This document shows positions 1 to 10,197 of a stretch of DNA of 64,000 nt, in pieces. Each line of letters starts with the position of its first letter. The first letter of the stretch is position 1. The stretch covers positions 15,470,201-15,534,200 of the forward strand of contig NC_041011.1 of assembly GCF_004193775.1 (NCBI RefSeq), given 5' to 3'. Below the pieces are notes generated by a model. It was not told where the DNA came from and ran no database searches. It saw only the letters and a list, made by a program, of their open reading frames with translations. Origin of the DNA: Glycine soja (lineage: Eukaryota > Streptophyta > Magnoliopsida > Fabales > Fabaceae). Position numbers and translations under genes: made by a program.

Positions 1-171
1 AGTTTGGTTCAATGGAAACTCTAGCTCGAAGGATGGATGATAGAGCAGTCTTAGCAAGTACAACATTAATTTTTTTGCAAATTCATAACTAATTTATGTC
101 ACTCTAACATATCTCATATTTTGTTTAAATAATAATTTTGTACAATTCATTAATTTATATTTCTTTGCATA

Positions 172-174
<3 letters not shown>

Positions 175-211
<37 letters not shown>
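175..211. repeat. (TG)n microsatellite
   Basis: About 18 uninterrupted TG dinucleotides. Simple repeat inside the Helitron-like block; the valine/cysteine-rich open frame across it is not a gene. Confidence 0.95.
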
Positions 212-212
<1 letters not shown>

Positions 213-320
213 CTAAATAAATGGATGGTTAAATTATACTTAACGTTTACATTAAATGATTTTCATATGCATTTCACTATGGAAATTGAAATTATTTTTC
301 TAAATTTAAGTTTTATATTA

Positions 321-322
<2 letters not shown>

Positions 323-355
<33 letters not shown>
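323..355. repeat. (AT)n microsatellite
   Basis: About 16 AT dinucleotides in AT-rich non-coding sequence. Confidence 0.95.
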
Positions 356-357
<2 letters not shown>

Positions 358-1126
358 CTTTAAATAACATTTAAATAAAAATTGATCCATAATTTCCTAT
401 CTATTTATTTTTATATTAGCATGTTTATTTAATTTGATATTTATTTATTTATTTTAGATGTTTCTTTACTTTCTTAAGTATTATTTTCAATTAAACTTAT
501 TTAATAAATAAATAATTTTAATTCAATGTAGTCTATATCATACTTTCTGCTTACAATAATTTTATTATATTTTATTTACTATAGTAATTTTAATTTACTA
601 ACAATAATATTTTAATAATATTTTTTAGATGAGTATTCAATCAACTCAACTTCAAGTACAAGAATCAATATCATTCTAGACAATCCTGATTTTGAAAAGT
701 TCAAATAGAGTAAAATGAACTTCCTTCCTTTATTTTATTTTATTATACACATTTTGTAACATTCAACAAAAAATTGTTAGTTTATTCTAATTCTTTGATT
801 GATGTAGCTAAAAAATTATAAATTTCATTTTAAATAACTACTTTGTAGAAAAAATGGAGCAACATCAAATAAAAGAACTATCTTCTCCAAATTCTACCAA
901 CATTGATCTTGACTAGAGAATGTCAAAAAATAGAAGATCTTTGCAAGATATAATGTCCATGAGATGGGTATCAAAATCAAATGTATGCAACCCTATCATG
1001 ACCTTCATGTTAATAATATTCAATAATATTTTATTTTTTCTTAGTTTTAACATATATAAAATAACATGATAATGTGTTCACAATTCATGCAACAATAAAT
1101 GAGATCGATGGTTCGGTTGAATTTTG

Positions 1127-1365
1127 AATTATGTTGCATGTGAGAGATGCCAAAAGAAATTTATAAAAGAGGGAAATCAATACACTTGCAGAGAATGCAG
1201 ACAGTCATCCAAGTACCCAACAAGGTTTAATGTTTTGTATATAATGAATTATTTTTTATAACATAATTAAATAAATATTAAAAACTTTAAAATCTTGTTT
1301 GGTTCAAGATAAAATTGAAAGTATATGATGACACCAGTGTAGCAACATTCACAATTTTCGATTGA
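1127..1365 (+). pseudogene. RPA1-like (replication protein A large subunit) C-terminal remnant
   Basis: Bases 1127-1215 encode a zinc ribbon of form C-x2-C-x12-C-x2-C (Cys codons at 1139, 1148, 1187 and 1196) with context NYVACERCQKKF, as in the C-terminal OB fold of RPA70. After an apparent intron (about 1216-1308) the frame resumes at 1309-1362 with KLKVYDDTSVATFTIFD, the next strand of the same fold, and hits a TGA at 1363. Just upstream, a related frame (about 1069-1125) is shifted by one base. Such RPA-like genes bind single-stranded DNA and occur in plant Helitrons. The frameshift and stop make it non-functional. A host RPA pseudogene is the alternative, but the Helitron terminus downstream favours a transposon gene. 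Confidence 0.7.
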
Positions 1366-1568
1366 GATGCGTAAGAAATTCTAAACACAAAAGCATTTGA
1401 ACTCCTTCACACCCAAAATGCAAATAAGGCTAACATACCCCCATATTAAATACCTTTTACAAACACACTTTCATCCACTAATTAATATTTTTATGAAAAA
1501 AGGAGTCCACTTCAACACAACAAATATCATTGGATGAGTCAGGTGAAGAACTAATTATAAGTTGAAAC

Positions 1569-1905
1569 CCAAAGCTACAAGCATCCAACAAGTCAAAAGG
1601 TGCATCTTCATCATCTAATGAAGAAGTTTATCAAATCTCACAAAGTCCATTAGGAAAGAAAGAAAATAAACAAATTGTTAGAAATCAAAGTCCAAAGCTA
1701 CAACTATTCAAGAAGTTAAAAGATGCATCTTCATCATCAAAAGAAGAAGAAAATCTTTTAAAAAGTGTGAAAAAACAATCTATGATAAGTAAAAGCTCAA
1801 AGCTACCAGCATCAAATAAGTTAAAAGATGCATCTTCATCATTAAATGAAGTTTATTCAATCTTTGAAAGTCCATTAAGGAGAAAGGCGAATAAACAAGT
1901 TGGTC
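1569..1905 (+). repeat. Three degenerate tandem repeats encoding a Ser/Lys-rich tail
   Basis: Units begin near 1569, 1691 and 1797, each about 105-122 bp, and share AAGCTAC, then a lysine-rich stretch, then GATGCATCTTCATCATC. Read on the plus strand they encode repeated KLKDASSS-like and SPLGKKENKQ-like peptides, open from about 1590 to the TAA near 1940. This looks like the repetitive C-terminal tail of the RPA-like protein upstream; that link is inference. Confidence 0.6.
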
Positions 1906-2397
1906 TGACATCCTTTGATGAAGAGTTAATCTTACTTTAAGTTTAAAATGGATCACACCAAAGAAAACAAAATTCAACAACAGGTCACCGGAAAAAGGAA
2001 ATAAATACAAAAGGTCTATTTAAATGAACAATTTTCAATGTTTATTTACATCATTTTTATGCTTTTTACCATTATGGTTGACTATTTTTTCTCTCATTAA
2101 ATATATTTCTTAGACTGCTTTATCATGTCAATTTCACTTTATTCTAATATTGCTCTTATCAAATTTATACATAATTCTTACTTTTATCTTCAGGTTAATC
2201 AACTTTTGTTGAGTGGCCAGCCTCCAATTTTAGAATATTCCCTTCTACATATATTGATAAATAAAAAATATCTTAATTTGTACAATTTTTTTTATCTCCT
2301 TTAACGAAAAATAATATAAAATATAATTGACAATTATATTTTTAAATTTAATTTATCAAACAAATAATTTATATAAATATTTCTTTAATTATTTATC

Positions 2398-2428
2398 AAC
2401 CCGCGCAACACGCGGGTTTGTGTCTAGT
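2398..2428 (+). other. Helitron 3' terminus: hairpin plus CTAG|T
   Basis: Perfect 8-bp stem AACCCGCG/CGCGGGTT with loop CAACA (2398-2418), then an 8-nt spacer-like run ending in CTAG (2424-2427), then T. Helitrons end in CTRR preceded by a short GC hairpin and insert between A and T. The high GC of the stem stands out in very AT-rich flanks. Confidence 0.85.
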
Positions 2429-2469
2429 GTAATATGACTATAAGTATTTGTGCATGTCTTTGTCTGAGG

Positions 2470-2561
2470 CACATTCTCCACAAGTATGCCAATGAGGATG
2501 TCTCACTAGGACTAGATGTGGACCACATAATGATCGAAGACTCTGTTGTGGTACTCCACTA
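2470..2561 (+). pseudogene. Beta-1,3-galactosyltransferase (GT31) gene fragment
   Basis: The plus strand reads HILHKYANEDVSLG, a four-residue gap, then GLDVDHI. After a frame shift near 2532 it reads DRRLCCGTPL. This order matches the conserved block around the NEDVSLG motif of plant GT31 hydroxyproline/beta-1,3-galactosyltransferases, Golgi enzymes that extend arabinogalactan glycans. The fragment lacks four residues after VSLG and has a frameshift, so it is dead. It lies directly right of the Helitron end and left of CACTA debris. It is either a remnant of a host gene hit by insertions or a captured exon; the sequence does not decide. Confidence 0.75.
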
Positions 2562-2659
2562 GGTGAAGGTTTTTTTTGCATTTAAAGATGATACTGACTT
2601 GTATATATGAATCATTTATATTAAATCAAACTCACTAGGATGTCTCACTAAAACGAATG

Positions 2660-2852
2660 TTATTTTTTACACAACATCAGTTTGTTTTTGCATATTTTAC
2701 CTTTTCTGGTTTATTTCTTACTTTACAACATCAATTTTTTTTTACATCAATTTTTTTATAACCGATTTTAACATTAATACTTTTAAGCTTGGTTCAAAAC
2801 CGATGTTAAATGCCCAAAATAAATGATGTTAAAAGCATTTTTTCTAGTAGTG
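2660..2852. mobile_element. CACTA terminal remnant 1
   Basis: Contains degenerate AACATCGGTT/AACCGATGTT-type subterminal motifs (for example AAAACCGATGTTAAATG near 2799) and ends TTTTTTCTAGTAGTG at 2852, the inverse of the CACTACTAGAAAA terminus seen at 17816. No coding sequence remains and no partner terminus was found. Probably a truncated or MITE-like relative of the large CACTA elements downstream. Confidence 0.65.
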
Positions 2853-3029
2853 TGTATTGACATTATTGTTTTCATTACTTTAAACATTTCTTTTATTTGA
2901 TACTAATTATTCAATTATTTTGGGCAAAATTTGAATTGCCTGAAAACTATGTGGACTAGTTATGTTTTTCAATTTGTAAGTTTGAGGTAATTTAAAAAAA
3001 AAAAACAGACAAGATATTAAAATAAATTA

Positions 3030-3182
3030 CAAAAAAACAACATTGGTTTTTAGAAAAATCAATGTTGTGAATGCATGACAACATCCGTTCTTCTAGAAAC
3101 AAATGTTGTTGAGCAGAAAACAACATCGATTTTAAAAGTCATTAATAATTAACCGATTTTAAAAGACTATTTTCTAGTAGCG
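3030..3182. mobile_element. CACTA terminal remnant 2
   Basis: A second run of AACATCGGTT-like inverted motifs (3041-3160) ending TTTTCTAGTAGCG at 3182, with the expected final TG mutated to CG. It is separate from remnant 1 by about 180 bp. Either an old deletion derivative or part of a nested pair whose left ends are lost. Confidence 0.55.
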
Positions 3183-3224
3183 ATTCCATTTACAATCAAG
3201 TGTATCTCTATATTTAGTTAATAA

Positions 3225-3265
3225 CTAGATGTTTACCCAGGTGTTGCGCAGTTTATGAATGTATC
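3225..3265 (-). other. Possible degenerate Helitron 3' end in reverse orientation
   Basis: CTAGATGTTTACCC...TGTTGCGCAGTTTATGAAT resembles the reverse complement of the Helitron terminus at 2391-2427 (CTAGACACAAACCC...TGTTGCGCGGGTT). The hairpin is no longer perfect. It is flanked by a 21-bp near-identical direct repeat (GTATCTC[T/A]ATATTTAGTTAAT at about 3202 and 3260). If real, it is the end of a minus-strand Helitron into which the copia element later inserted. Confidence 0.35.
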
Positions 3266-3353
3266 TCAATATTTAGTTAATTTTGTTAACAGTGAAAATA
3301 AAAAATAATGTCAACTTGTACAATTTTACCTTATTTTCTATGTTCATTGTTAG

Positions 3354-3664
3354 TGTTGAGTTGTGACTGAAATCCATATGGAAGTTTATTCTGTTATTTT
3401 TTTTGTTTTGTCCTCTACTTATATAAGGCAAGGATGCTCTGTATTTAGAATAAGCTTCCACTTGTGTATTGCATCAGTAATAATAAAGGCTCTCTATTTT
3501 CCCTCCCGTGGATGTAGCCTTGATCAAAGGTGAACCACGTAATTCTGTGCGTTCTTTCTCATCTCTCTCTCATTCATTTTGCTGCAACATCTGTGTATAT
3601 GACATTTCTGTTCTACTGCATCTCCTGCTACTGTTCTTGCTTGTTCTTCATCACTTCCATAACA
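3354..3664 (+). repeat. Copia 5' LTR
   Basis: 311 bp, TGTTGAG...CATAACA. Contains a TATA-like TTATATAAGG (about 3419) and an AATAATAAAGG polyadenylation-like signal (about 3479), which place the U3/R boundary. The PBS starts within a few bases of the end. Confidence 0.92.
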
Positions 3665-3796
3665 AACTAGTATCAAGAGCTCAAGTTGTGATCAAGGGAA
3701 TTCAAGATTCTCGTCTGAATACGAAGATCAAGTTGTGGGGAGTCTTGTTTCTGGTCCTTTCGCTGCTTCTTTGTGATCAAGAACACTCAAGAAATC

Positions 3797-4819
3797 ATGT
3801 CAAACATAATCAAGATTAAGAAATTCAATGGAAAGAACAGCTTCAATCTGTGGCACATCAAGATGCGTGCTTTGTTGAAGGAACAACGTGTTTGGGCTCT
3901 TGTTGCTTTTGCATCTGTGAAGAAAGAAGTGACTTCTGAATCAAAAGAAAAGGCCTCTGTTTCAAAGACTGAAGAACTTGCAGAACAAGAAGAAAAGGCT
4001 CACTCACTAATTTTGCTTTCTTTGTCTGATGAAGTTTTATATGAAGTTGCAAATGAAGAAACTGCAAGTGGCTTATGGCTCAAGTTGGAAAAGCTGTATA
4101 TGACTAAGTCAATTTGCAACAAGCTCTTCTTGAAGAGGCGTCTATTTGGTTTACACATGAATAAAGGTACATCTCTTAAGGATCATCTTGATGAATTAAA
4201 TTCTATTTTGATGGAATTAAGAGATATAGATGTTAAGATAAATGATGAAGATGCTGCCATGATTCTGTTAGTCTCTCTACCACCATCATATGACAGCTTT
4301 GTCAATTTTCTTAGTGTTGGTAAGGAATGTGTCACCATGGAGGAGGTGAAATCCAGCTTATACTCGAGGGAACTTCGATCTAAAGCATCTGGAAATTTTG
4401 AAGAATCAAATGGATCTGATCTTGTTGTCTCTAACTATAACACGAACATCAAGAAAAAGGTGTTTGAAGGAAAAATGAAGACTCATGTCAATCCAAAGGA
4501 TATCTATAACTACTACAAGGAGCCAGGTCATTGGAAGAAAGATTGTCCTAAGAAAAAGGGCAAACCATCTGCTGTTGTTGCCAAGGAAGGTTCCACATCT
4601 GAAAATGAGCTTGTTCTCTCAGTTGATAATCATCACCAACATTTTGAAAATCAATGGATATTAGACTCTGGCTGTTCCTTTCATATGTGTCCTAACAAAA
4701 CCTGGTTTGACACCTATGAAGAGAAATCGGGTGGAAATGTCTTCATGGGAAATGATGTCTTATGCAAGACAATTGGAATTGGCACAATAAAAATCAAGAT
4801 GCATGATGGAATTATCTGA
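3797..4819 (+). pseudogene. Copia Gag and protease segment
   Basis: Starts at ATG 3797 (MSNIIKIKKFNGKN), the normal copia Gag start; an upstream in-frame ATG at 3773 is less likely. Order: UBN2-type Gag domain (about residues 1-200), zinc-knuckle position (about 236-250), then protease with active site LDSG and the usual HMCP after it (about residues 284-300). The knuckle reads YNYYKEPGHWKKDC: two of its three Cys are now Tyr, each a single G-to-A change from TGT/TGC. The frame ends at TGA 4817, where relatives continue, so the polyprotein is cut inside the protease/pre-integrase junction. Would form the virus-like particle and process the polyprotein; inactive here. Confidence 0.9.
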
Positions 4820-5019
4820 ACACTCACTAAAGTTAGGCATGTTTCAGAGCTGAAGAAGAACCTAATCTCTATAGGTATTATGGATGGAAAGGGGTTCAAA
4901 TGCAGCACGGAAATTGGGGTCATGAAAATTCAGAAAGGCTCTACAATGGTGATGAAGGGTATAAAAGGGGGTAATATCTATATACTTCAAGGTACAACAT
5001 GTGTTGAGGATGGTCTAAA

Positions 5020-5661
5020 GCAAATCACACCACCAAAGGAACTCTTGATTACATTCATGCTGACTGTTGGGGGCTTGCAAGAGTACCTTCTCTAGGTGGT
5101 GGAAGGTATTTTCTGTCCATAATTGATGACTACTCAAGAATGACATGGATCTACATCATGAGTCAAAAGAGTCAAGCTTTCAAATGCTTCAAAGAATGGA
5201 AAGCACTGATTGAAAAACAAACTGAAAGGAAAGTTAAAAGACTCAGAACTGATAATGGCTTGGAGTTTTGCTCAACAGAATTTAACAAATTCTGCAGAGA
5301 TGAAGGGATTGCTAGACAACTTACTGTTAGGAACACTCCTCAGCAAAATGGAGTTGTTGAACAAATGAACAGAACACTCCTAGAAAGAACAAGATGTCTG
5401 CTATCCAATGTTGGTCTCAACAAAAGTTTTTGGGGAGAAGCTATCAATACAACTTGTTTTTTGATCAATAGAACACCCTTTACTGCTATAGGACTTAAAA
5501 CTCCTATTGAAATTTGGAATGGCAAAACAACAAACTACTCAAACCTAAGAGTATTTGGCTGCAATGCTTATTATCATGTCAATGAAGAAAAGCTGGTACC
5601 TAGATCAAGAAAGGGTTTGTTCATGGGTTATGGTGATGGGGTGAAAGGCTATAGGATCTAG
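5020..5661 (+). pseudogene. Copia integrase
   Basis: Integrase core with the D-D-E triad visible: HADCWG near 5058, RTDNGLEF near 5250, and QQNGVVEQMNRTLLE near 5341-5385. The triad's spacing is normal. A stop and frame change separate the first Asp block (ending TAG at about 5095) from the rest (5140-5661), and TAG at 5659 cuts the C-terminal end. In the pre-integrase stretch the zinc-binding HHCC region is not recognisable. The enzyme would insert cDNA into the host chromosome. Confidence 0.88.
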
Positions 5662-6028
5662 TCACCCTCGAAAAAGAAAGTTCTTCTCAGCAGAGATGTA
5701 ATTTTTTATGAATCCCATCTATTTCATCCTAAGCTTGAGGTTCAAATTGTTGGAACATAGAGGTGCCATTCTCCTCAAGAAAATGATGTAGAATCTATAA
5801 CCAAAGACTCAGAAAAAAGGGGTCATTCCAAAACATCTCCTGTGGTTCTTCAAGAAGGTGAGAAATCAAAAGATTCCAGTGCAAATGAGTCTCATTTGGC
5901 TGCTGAACCGGATCCTCCACAGCTCAATTCTGGAATCAATCAGAGACCAAAAAGGGTCACTAAACCTCCTGAAAGATATGGTTTTGAAGACATGGTTGCC
6001 TATGCATTACATGCAGCTGAAAAATAGA

Positions 6029-7595
6029 TTCAAATGAACCAGCCACTTACCAAGAAGCTATCAATCATCTTGAAGCTCAAAATTGGTTGTTAGCTATGAA
6101 AGAGGAAATGGAATCTTTGTATAAGAATCAGACCTGGAAACTTGTTGAACTACCTAAAGGAAGACATGTTGTAGGTTGCAAGTGGATATTCAAGAGGAAA
6201 CATGATCTTTTAGAAAAGGAAGGGATAAGATACAAGGCTAGGTTAGTTGCCAAGGGATTCAGCCAGAAAGAAGGAGTAGATTTCAACGAAATCTTTTCTC
6301 CTATGGTTAGACATACATCCATCAGGGTTCTGCTTGCTATAGTGGCAAACCAAGATCTGGAACTTGAACAACTTGATGTCAAGACTGCTTTTCTCCATGG
6401 AAGATTGGAAGAAAATATTCAAATGAAACAACCTGAAGGGTTTGAAGTTCAAGGAAAATAAAGGTATGTTTGTCAATTGTAGAGGTCCTTGTATGGATTG
6501 AAATAATCTCCAAGGCAATGGTACATGAGGTTTCACAGCTTTATCACCAGCCAAGGATTCAAGAGAAGTCTCTATGACTGTTGTGTTTATCACAACAAGG
6601 TGGAGGATGGATCAATGATCTATCTTCTACTCTATGTAGATGACATGCTTATTGCGGCAAAAAGCATGTGTGATATACAAAATTTGAAGATCCTCCTAAA
6701 TGGTGAATTTGATACGAAAGATCTAGGGGCTGCAAAGAAAATCTTAAGAATGGAGATCTATAGGGACAGGACTCAGAAAAGGCTATTTTTGTCTCAAAAG
6801 GATTACATTCAAAAGATAGTTGTGAGGTTTGGAATGGCTGATTCTAAACCTATCAGCACTCCCCTTTCAGAAAAAAGAGAAGTTGTCTGCTGTGATAAAG
6901 GTTCAAGCTCAGGCTTATCAGAACTATATGTCAAAGGTTCCATACTCAAGTGTTGTTGGAAGTCTCATGTATGCCATGGTCTGCACTAGACCTGACATTG
7001 CTTATGTTGTTAGCATGGTCAGTAGGTTCTTAAACCAACCTCAAAAGGAACATTGGAAGGCTGTGAAGAGAATCTTCAGATATCTTAAAGGGACTACAGA
7101 TGTAGGTTTGATCTATGGATCTCACTCAGATTGCTGCCTCACTGGCTATTCTGATGCAAATTTTGCTGCTGATCTGGTCAAGAGAAGGTCCCTAATAGGG
7201 TATGCTTACACCCTTGGTGGCTGCTTGGTGATTTGGAAGGCAACACTTCAACCTTCTGTTGCCCTCTCAACTACCGAGGCTGAATTTATGGCTCTTACTA
7301 AAGCTGTAAAGGAAGGAATTGGCTGAGAGGTCTGATAAATGATCTCGGAATTAATCAAGAATATGCTAACATCTACTGTGACAGCCTTAGTGCTATATGC
7401 TTGGCCAAGGATCAGGTTCATTATGATATAACCAAGCATATAAATGTTAGATATCACTTCATTCGGTCAGAAAGAAGAATCAAAGTTCATAAGATTAGCA
7501 CTCTGCACAATCCTGCTGATATATTCACAAAGCCAGTTCGAAAGAGCAAGTTTGATCACTACTTAAGCCTGCTCAATGTAGATTGTTGGGGTTAA
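6029..7595 (+). pseudogene. Copia reverse transcriptase and RNase H
   Basis: RVT_2-type RT from 6029, with QLDVKTAFLHG (motif A, about 6367) and LLYVDDMLIA (catalytic YVDD, about 6630). Stops occur at about 6459, 6479 and 6502. A frame change near 6905 leads to the RNase H part, with RPDIAYVVSMVSRFL, GYSDANFA and ALSTTEAEFMAL (about 6990-7300). Another one-base shift near 7320 precedes the last block, which ends NPADIFTKPV and LLNVDCWG before TAA 7593. Catalytic residues survive, but no continuous enzyme can be made. Confidence 0.92.
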
Positions 7596-7658
7596 GATCA
7601 TGTGTGTTTGGAGGGAGCAATTTGAGTTTTATATGGATGTTAGTTCAAGGTGGTGAAT

Positions 7659-7971
7659 TGTTGAGTTGTGACTAAAATCCATATGGAAGTTTATTCTGTT
7701 ATTTTTTTTGTTTTGTCCTCTGCTTATATAAGGCAAGGATGCTCTGTATTTAGAATAAGCTTCCACTTGTGTATTGCATCAGTAATAATAAAGGCTTTCT
7801 GTTTTCCCTCCCGTGGATGTAGCCTTGATCAAAGGTGAACCATGTAATTCTGTGCGTTCTTTCTCATCTCTCTCTCTCATTCATTTTGCTACAACATTTG
7901 TGTGTATGACATTTCTGTTCTGCTGCATCTCCTGCTGCTATTCTTGCTTGTTCTTCATCACTTCCATAACA
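7659..7971 (+). repeat. Copia 3' LTR
   Basis: 313 bp, 11 substitutions (all transitions) and one 2-bp TC insertion relative to the 5' LTR. Preceded by a purine-rich AAGGTGGTGAAT polypurine tract. Followed by target duplication GTTAG. Confidence 0.92.
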
Positions 7972-7976
7972 GTTAG

Positions 7977-8725
7977 CCAATGTTTAAAATTTGAAACTAC
8001 ACCACTATGTGTTGGTGTAGGCTTAGAATCCCTTTATAAGGTTGTAAGTTGTGAGATTGATTTAAAAAATAAAAGAGCAATCGAAAAAGTTATGTATTAT
8101 TGTGGGTATGTTTGCATTATTTCCATTTTGCGTGTGAAGGAATTCGGAAGCCCTTCTATTTAGAAGTTGATGAACATATCGATCAAACATTTTAAATGTT
8201 GCTACACTTGTATCCAGAGAAAGCAGAAATTCGAAAATGGTGACGATAAAAAATCAAACTTTCACTCCATTTAAAGTAGAGGCGTGACTTTTCGGTAACT
8301 TGCATAAGCTGAAATGGTGCCTTAATTTTTTAAACCATGATGCAACTCCACTCACCCACGTATTGAATCTTCAGTACACGCCCACTCCATGAGTGACACA
8401 TATGCAAGAGTAATACGTGTGTGTTGCACTCGCCTGTAGCAAAAGACAAAATGAAACATTTGTCTTCAATGCATCCTCCAACGATCAGAAAAGGGCAGAA
8501 TCGTCATATATAAGGACATCATCCACCTGACACGTCTAATTTTGCTTGCAAGATCAAAAGCTTGTCCACCCCAGACAACTTGATAGAAGAAGCCTAAACA
8601 ACACTGGTCCAAGCTGGGGGAGCTTGACATGCCTCACAAACCTGCAACTCTTACACTAGTCGAGGTTACCACCCTCGACACCGAACAATCTCCCTTGACA
8701 CAAGACAATTTCCCTTGACACTAGA
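7977..8725. other. Intergenic stretch, nothing recognised
   Basis: Continues the sequence interrupted by the copia insertion. No frame with recognisable protein similarity; a TATA-like CATATATAAGG lies near 8497 but no gene follows it. From about 8560 the sequence becomes the LTR-like block described separately. Confidence 0.5.
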
Positions 8726-10197
8726 TGATGGAAGCTTGCTTGTGGAGCTTCTATGGGGGCTGGATCTTTGAGCTTCAATGAGGTCCTTCAATGGAGATTT
8801 TCCACCATGGAGATGCAGTGGAAGGCAAAGTAGAAGAGGAGAGGGGAGGCACCATCCACTAAGGAATAAGCCATGGAAGAAGGAGCTTCGCCACCAAGAA
8901 TGTGCCTTGGATAAGAAGCTTGGAGAGGATGCTTTAATGGAGGAAAAGAAAGAAAGAGAGGAAGAGAGAGTTGGGAGCACAAAATTGATGAAGGAAAAGG
9001 GGGAGAAAAGTTGAACTTTGAGTTGTGTCTCACAAGACTCTCATTCATCAAAGTTACAACAAGTGTTACACATGCTTCTATTTATAGACTAGGTAGCTTC
9101 CTTGAGAAGCTTTCTTGAGAAAACTTCCTTGAGAAGCTTCTTTGAGAAAACTTCCTTGAGAAGCTAGAGCTTAGCTACACACACCCCTATAATAACTAAG
9201 CTTACCTCCTTGAGAAGCTTCCTTGAGAAGATTCCTAGAGAAGCTAGAGCTTAGCTACACACACCTCTCTAATAGCTAAGCTCACCTCCTTGAGATGAGA
9301 AGCTAGAGCTTAGCTACACACCCCTTATAATAGCTAAGCTCACCCCATGACAAAATACATGAAAATAAAAAAGAAGTCCCTACTACTAAGACTACTCAAA
9401 ATGCCCTGAAATACAAGGCTAAAACAGAATGGCCAAAATACAAGGCCCAAAAGAAGGAAAAACCTATTCAAATATTTACAAAGAAGAGTGGATCCAACCT
9501 TGGCCCATGGGCTCAGAAATCTACCTGAGGTTCATGAGAACCCTAGGGCCTTCTTTAGTAGCTCTAGCCCAATCCTCTTGGATTCTTCTATCTAATACCC
9601 TTGGGGGGTAGGATTGCATCACTAGACAACCTCTTTCGCTGACAGGCCGGCTTAGAGATTGGGGGGCTTATGTACTATCTAGGGTCCACAAAACACACGT
9701 GACAAGCAATGTGGCCCTCAAATACAAACGTTAGCCCTCCATGTTAGCCCTGCCTCATGAGCATGGACGTTCCACGCTTAGCAGGCGGGCTCCCAAACTG
9801 ACAGGTTATCTCTAAGTACCCATTATTTGAATATGTTGTGACCTCTTTATCTTGTGGCAGGTATTCAATTATCTATAAGGTACACATTATCTGTAAGCTA
9901 CAATTATCTACAAGCTAGTCATTATATGCAAGGGTTGGTACAACACCGTAACAATCCCAGCAAATAAGGACCCGCAGCTTCCACTCCACTCTATAAGTAC
10001 CAGGTTCTATCTCACCCTTTTACAAAATTTATTCTCACCTAACTCTCGTACTTACTTCAGTGTCGAAGTCCTTTATTTTGCAGGTCTCCCCTCTTGACCT
10101 TAACAAAGGCTACTTTTAGTCTGACGTGCGAGATCTTAGAGCCTTCCTTGGCCACGTCCACCCTGACGAGGGACAACTCTAGATTTTAGTAAGTACA
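8560..10197. other. Possible old LTR (Ogre/Tat-like?), split by a solo LTR
   Basis: Flanks of the solo LTR at 8726-9621 form GC-richer, non-coding sequence with short repeated phrases (CTCGACACCGAACAATCTC / CCTTGACACAAGACAATTTC), a TATA-like CTATAAGTACC near 9993, and a segment ending TTTTAGTAAGTACA. It resembles the U3-R-U5 layout of a large Ty3-type LTR. No TG start or target duplication was found, so boundaries and family are uncertain. Confidence 0.35.
8726..9621 (-). mobile_element. Solo LTR of the element A family
   Basis: 896 bp, the same LTR as the two at 10198 and 14648, here without internal sequence. Flanked by a perfect target duplication CTAGA (8721-8725 and 9622-9626), which proves insertion followed by intra-element recombination. 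Orientation is set by the TATA box CTATAAATAGAAG on the minus strand, near 9096. Confidence 0.93.

Larger units (their letters stand above)
1..2427 (+). mobile_element. Helitron-like element, right part (left end not seen)
   Basis: AT-rich block ending in a textbook Helitron 3' terminus: an 8-bp GC-rich hairpin, then CTAG followed by T at 2424-2428. Inside are remnants of an RPA1-like gene and a repeated Ser/Lys-rich tail. Plant Helitrons often carry RPA-like ORFs besides Rep/Helicase. No Rep/Helicase motifs are visible, so this is either a non-autonomous copy or the 3' part of a larger one starting left of the window. No 5' TC terminus was identified. The terminus is seen directly; the family assignment is inference. 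Confidence 0.7.
3354..7971 (+). mobile_element. Ty1/copia LTR retrotransposon, complete but inactive
   Basis: 4.6-kb element bounded by about 312-bp LTRs (TG...CA) and a perfect 5-bp target duplication GTTAG (3349-3353 and 7972-7976). Internal order gag, protease, integrase, RT, RNase H is diagnostic of copia. A PBS resembling the initiator-Met type (TAGTATCAAGAGC, 3669 on) follows the left LTR. The coding region has at least five premature stops and at least one frameshift. The LTRs differ at about 11 positions plus one 2-bp indel, about 3.5%, so the insertion is roughly a million years old under the usual plant LTR rates (inference). Confidence 0.95.
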
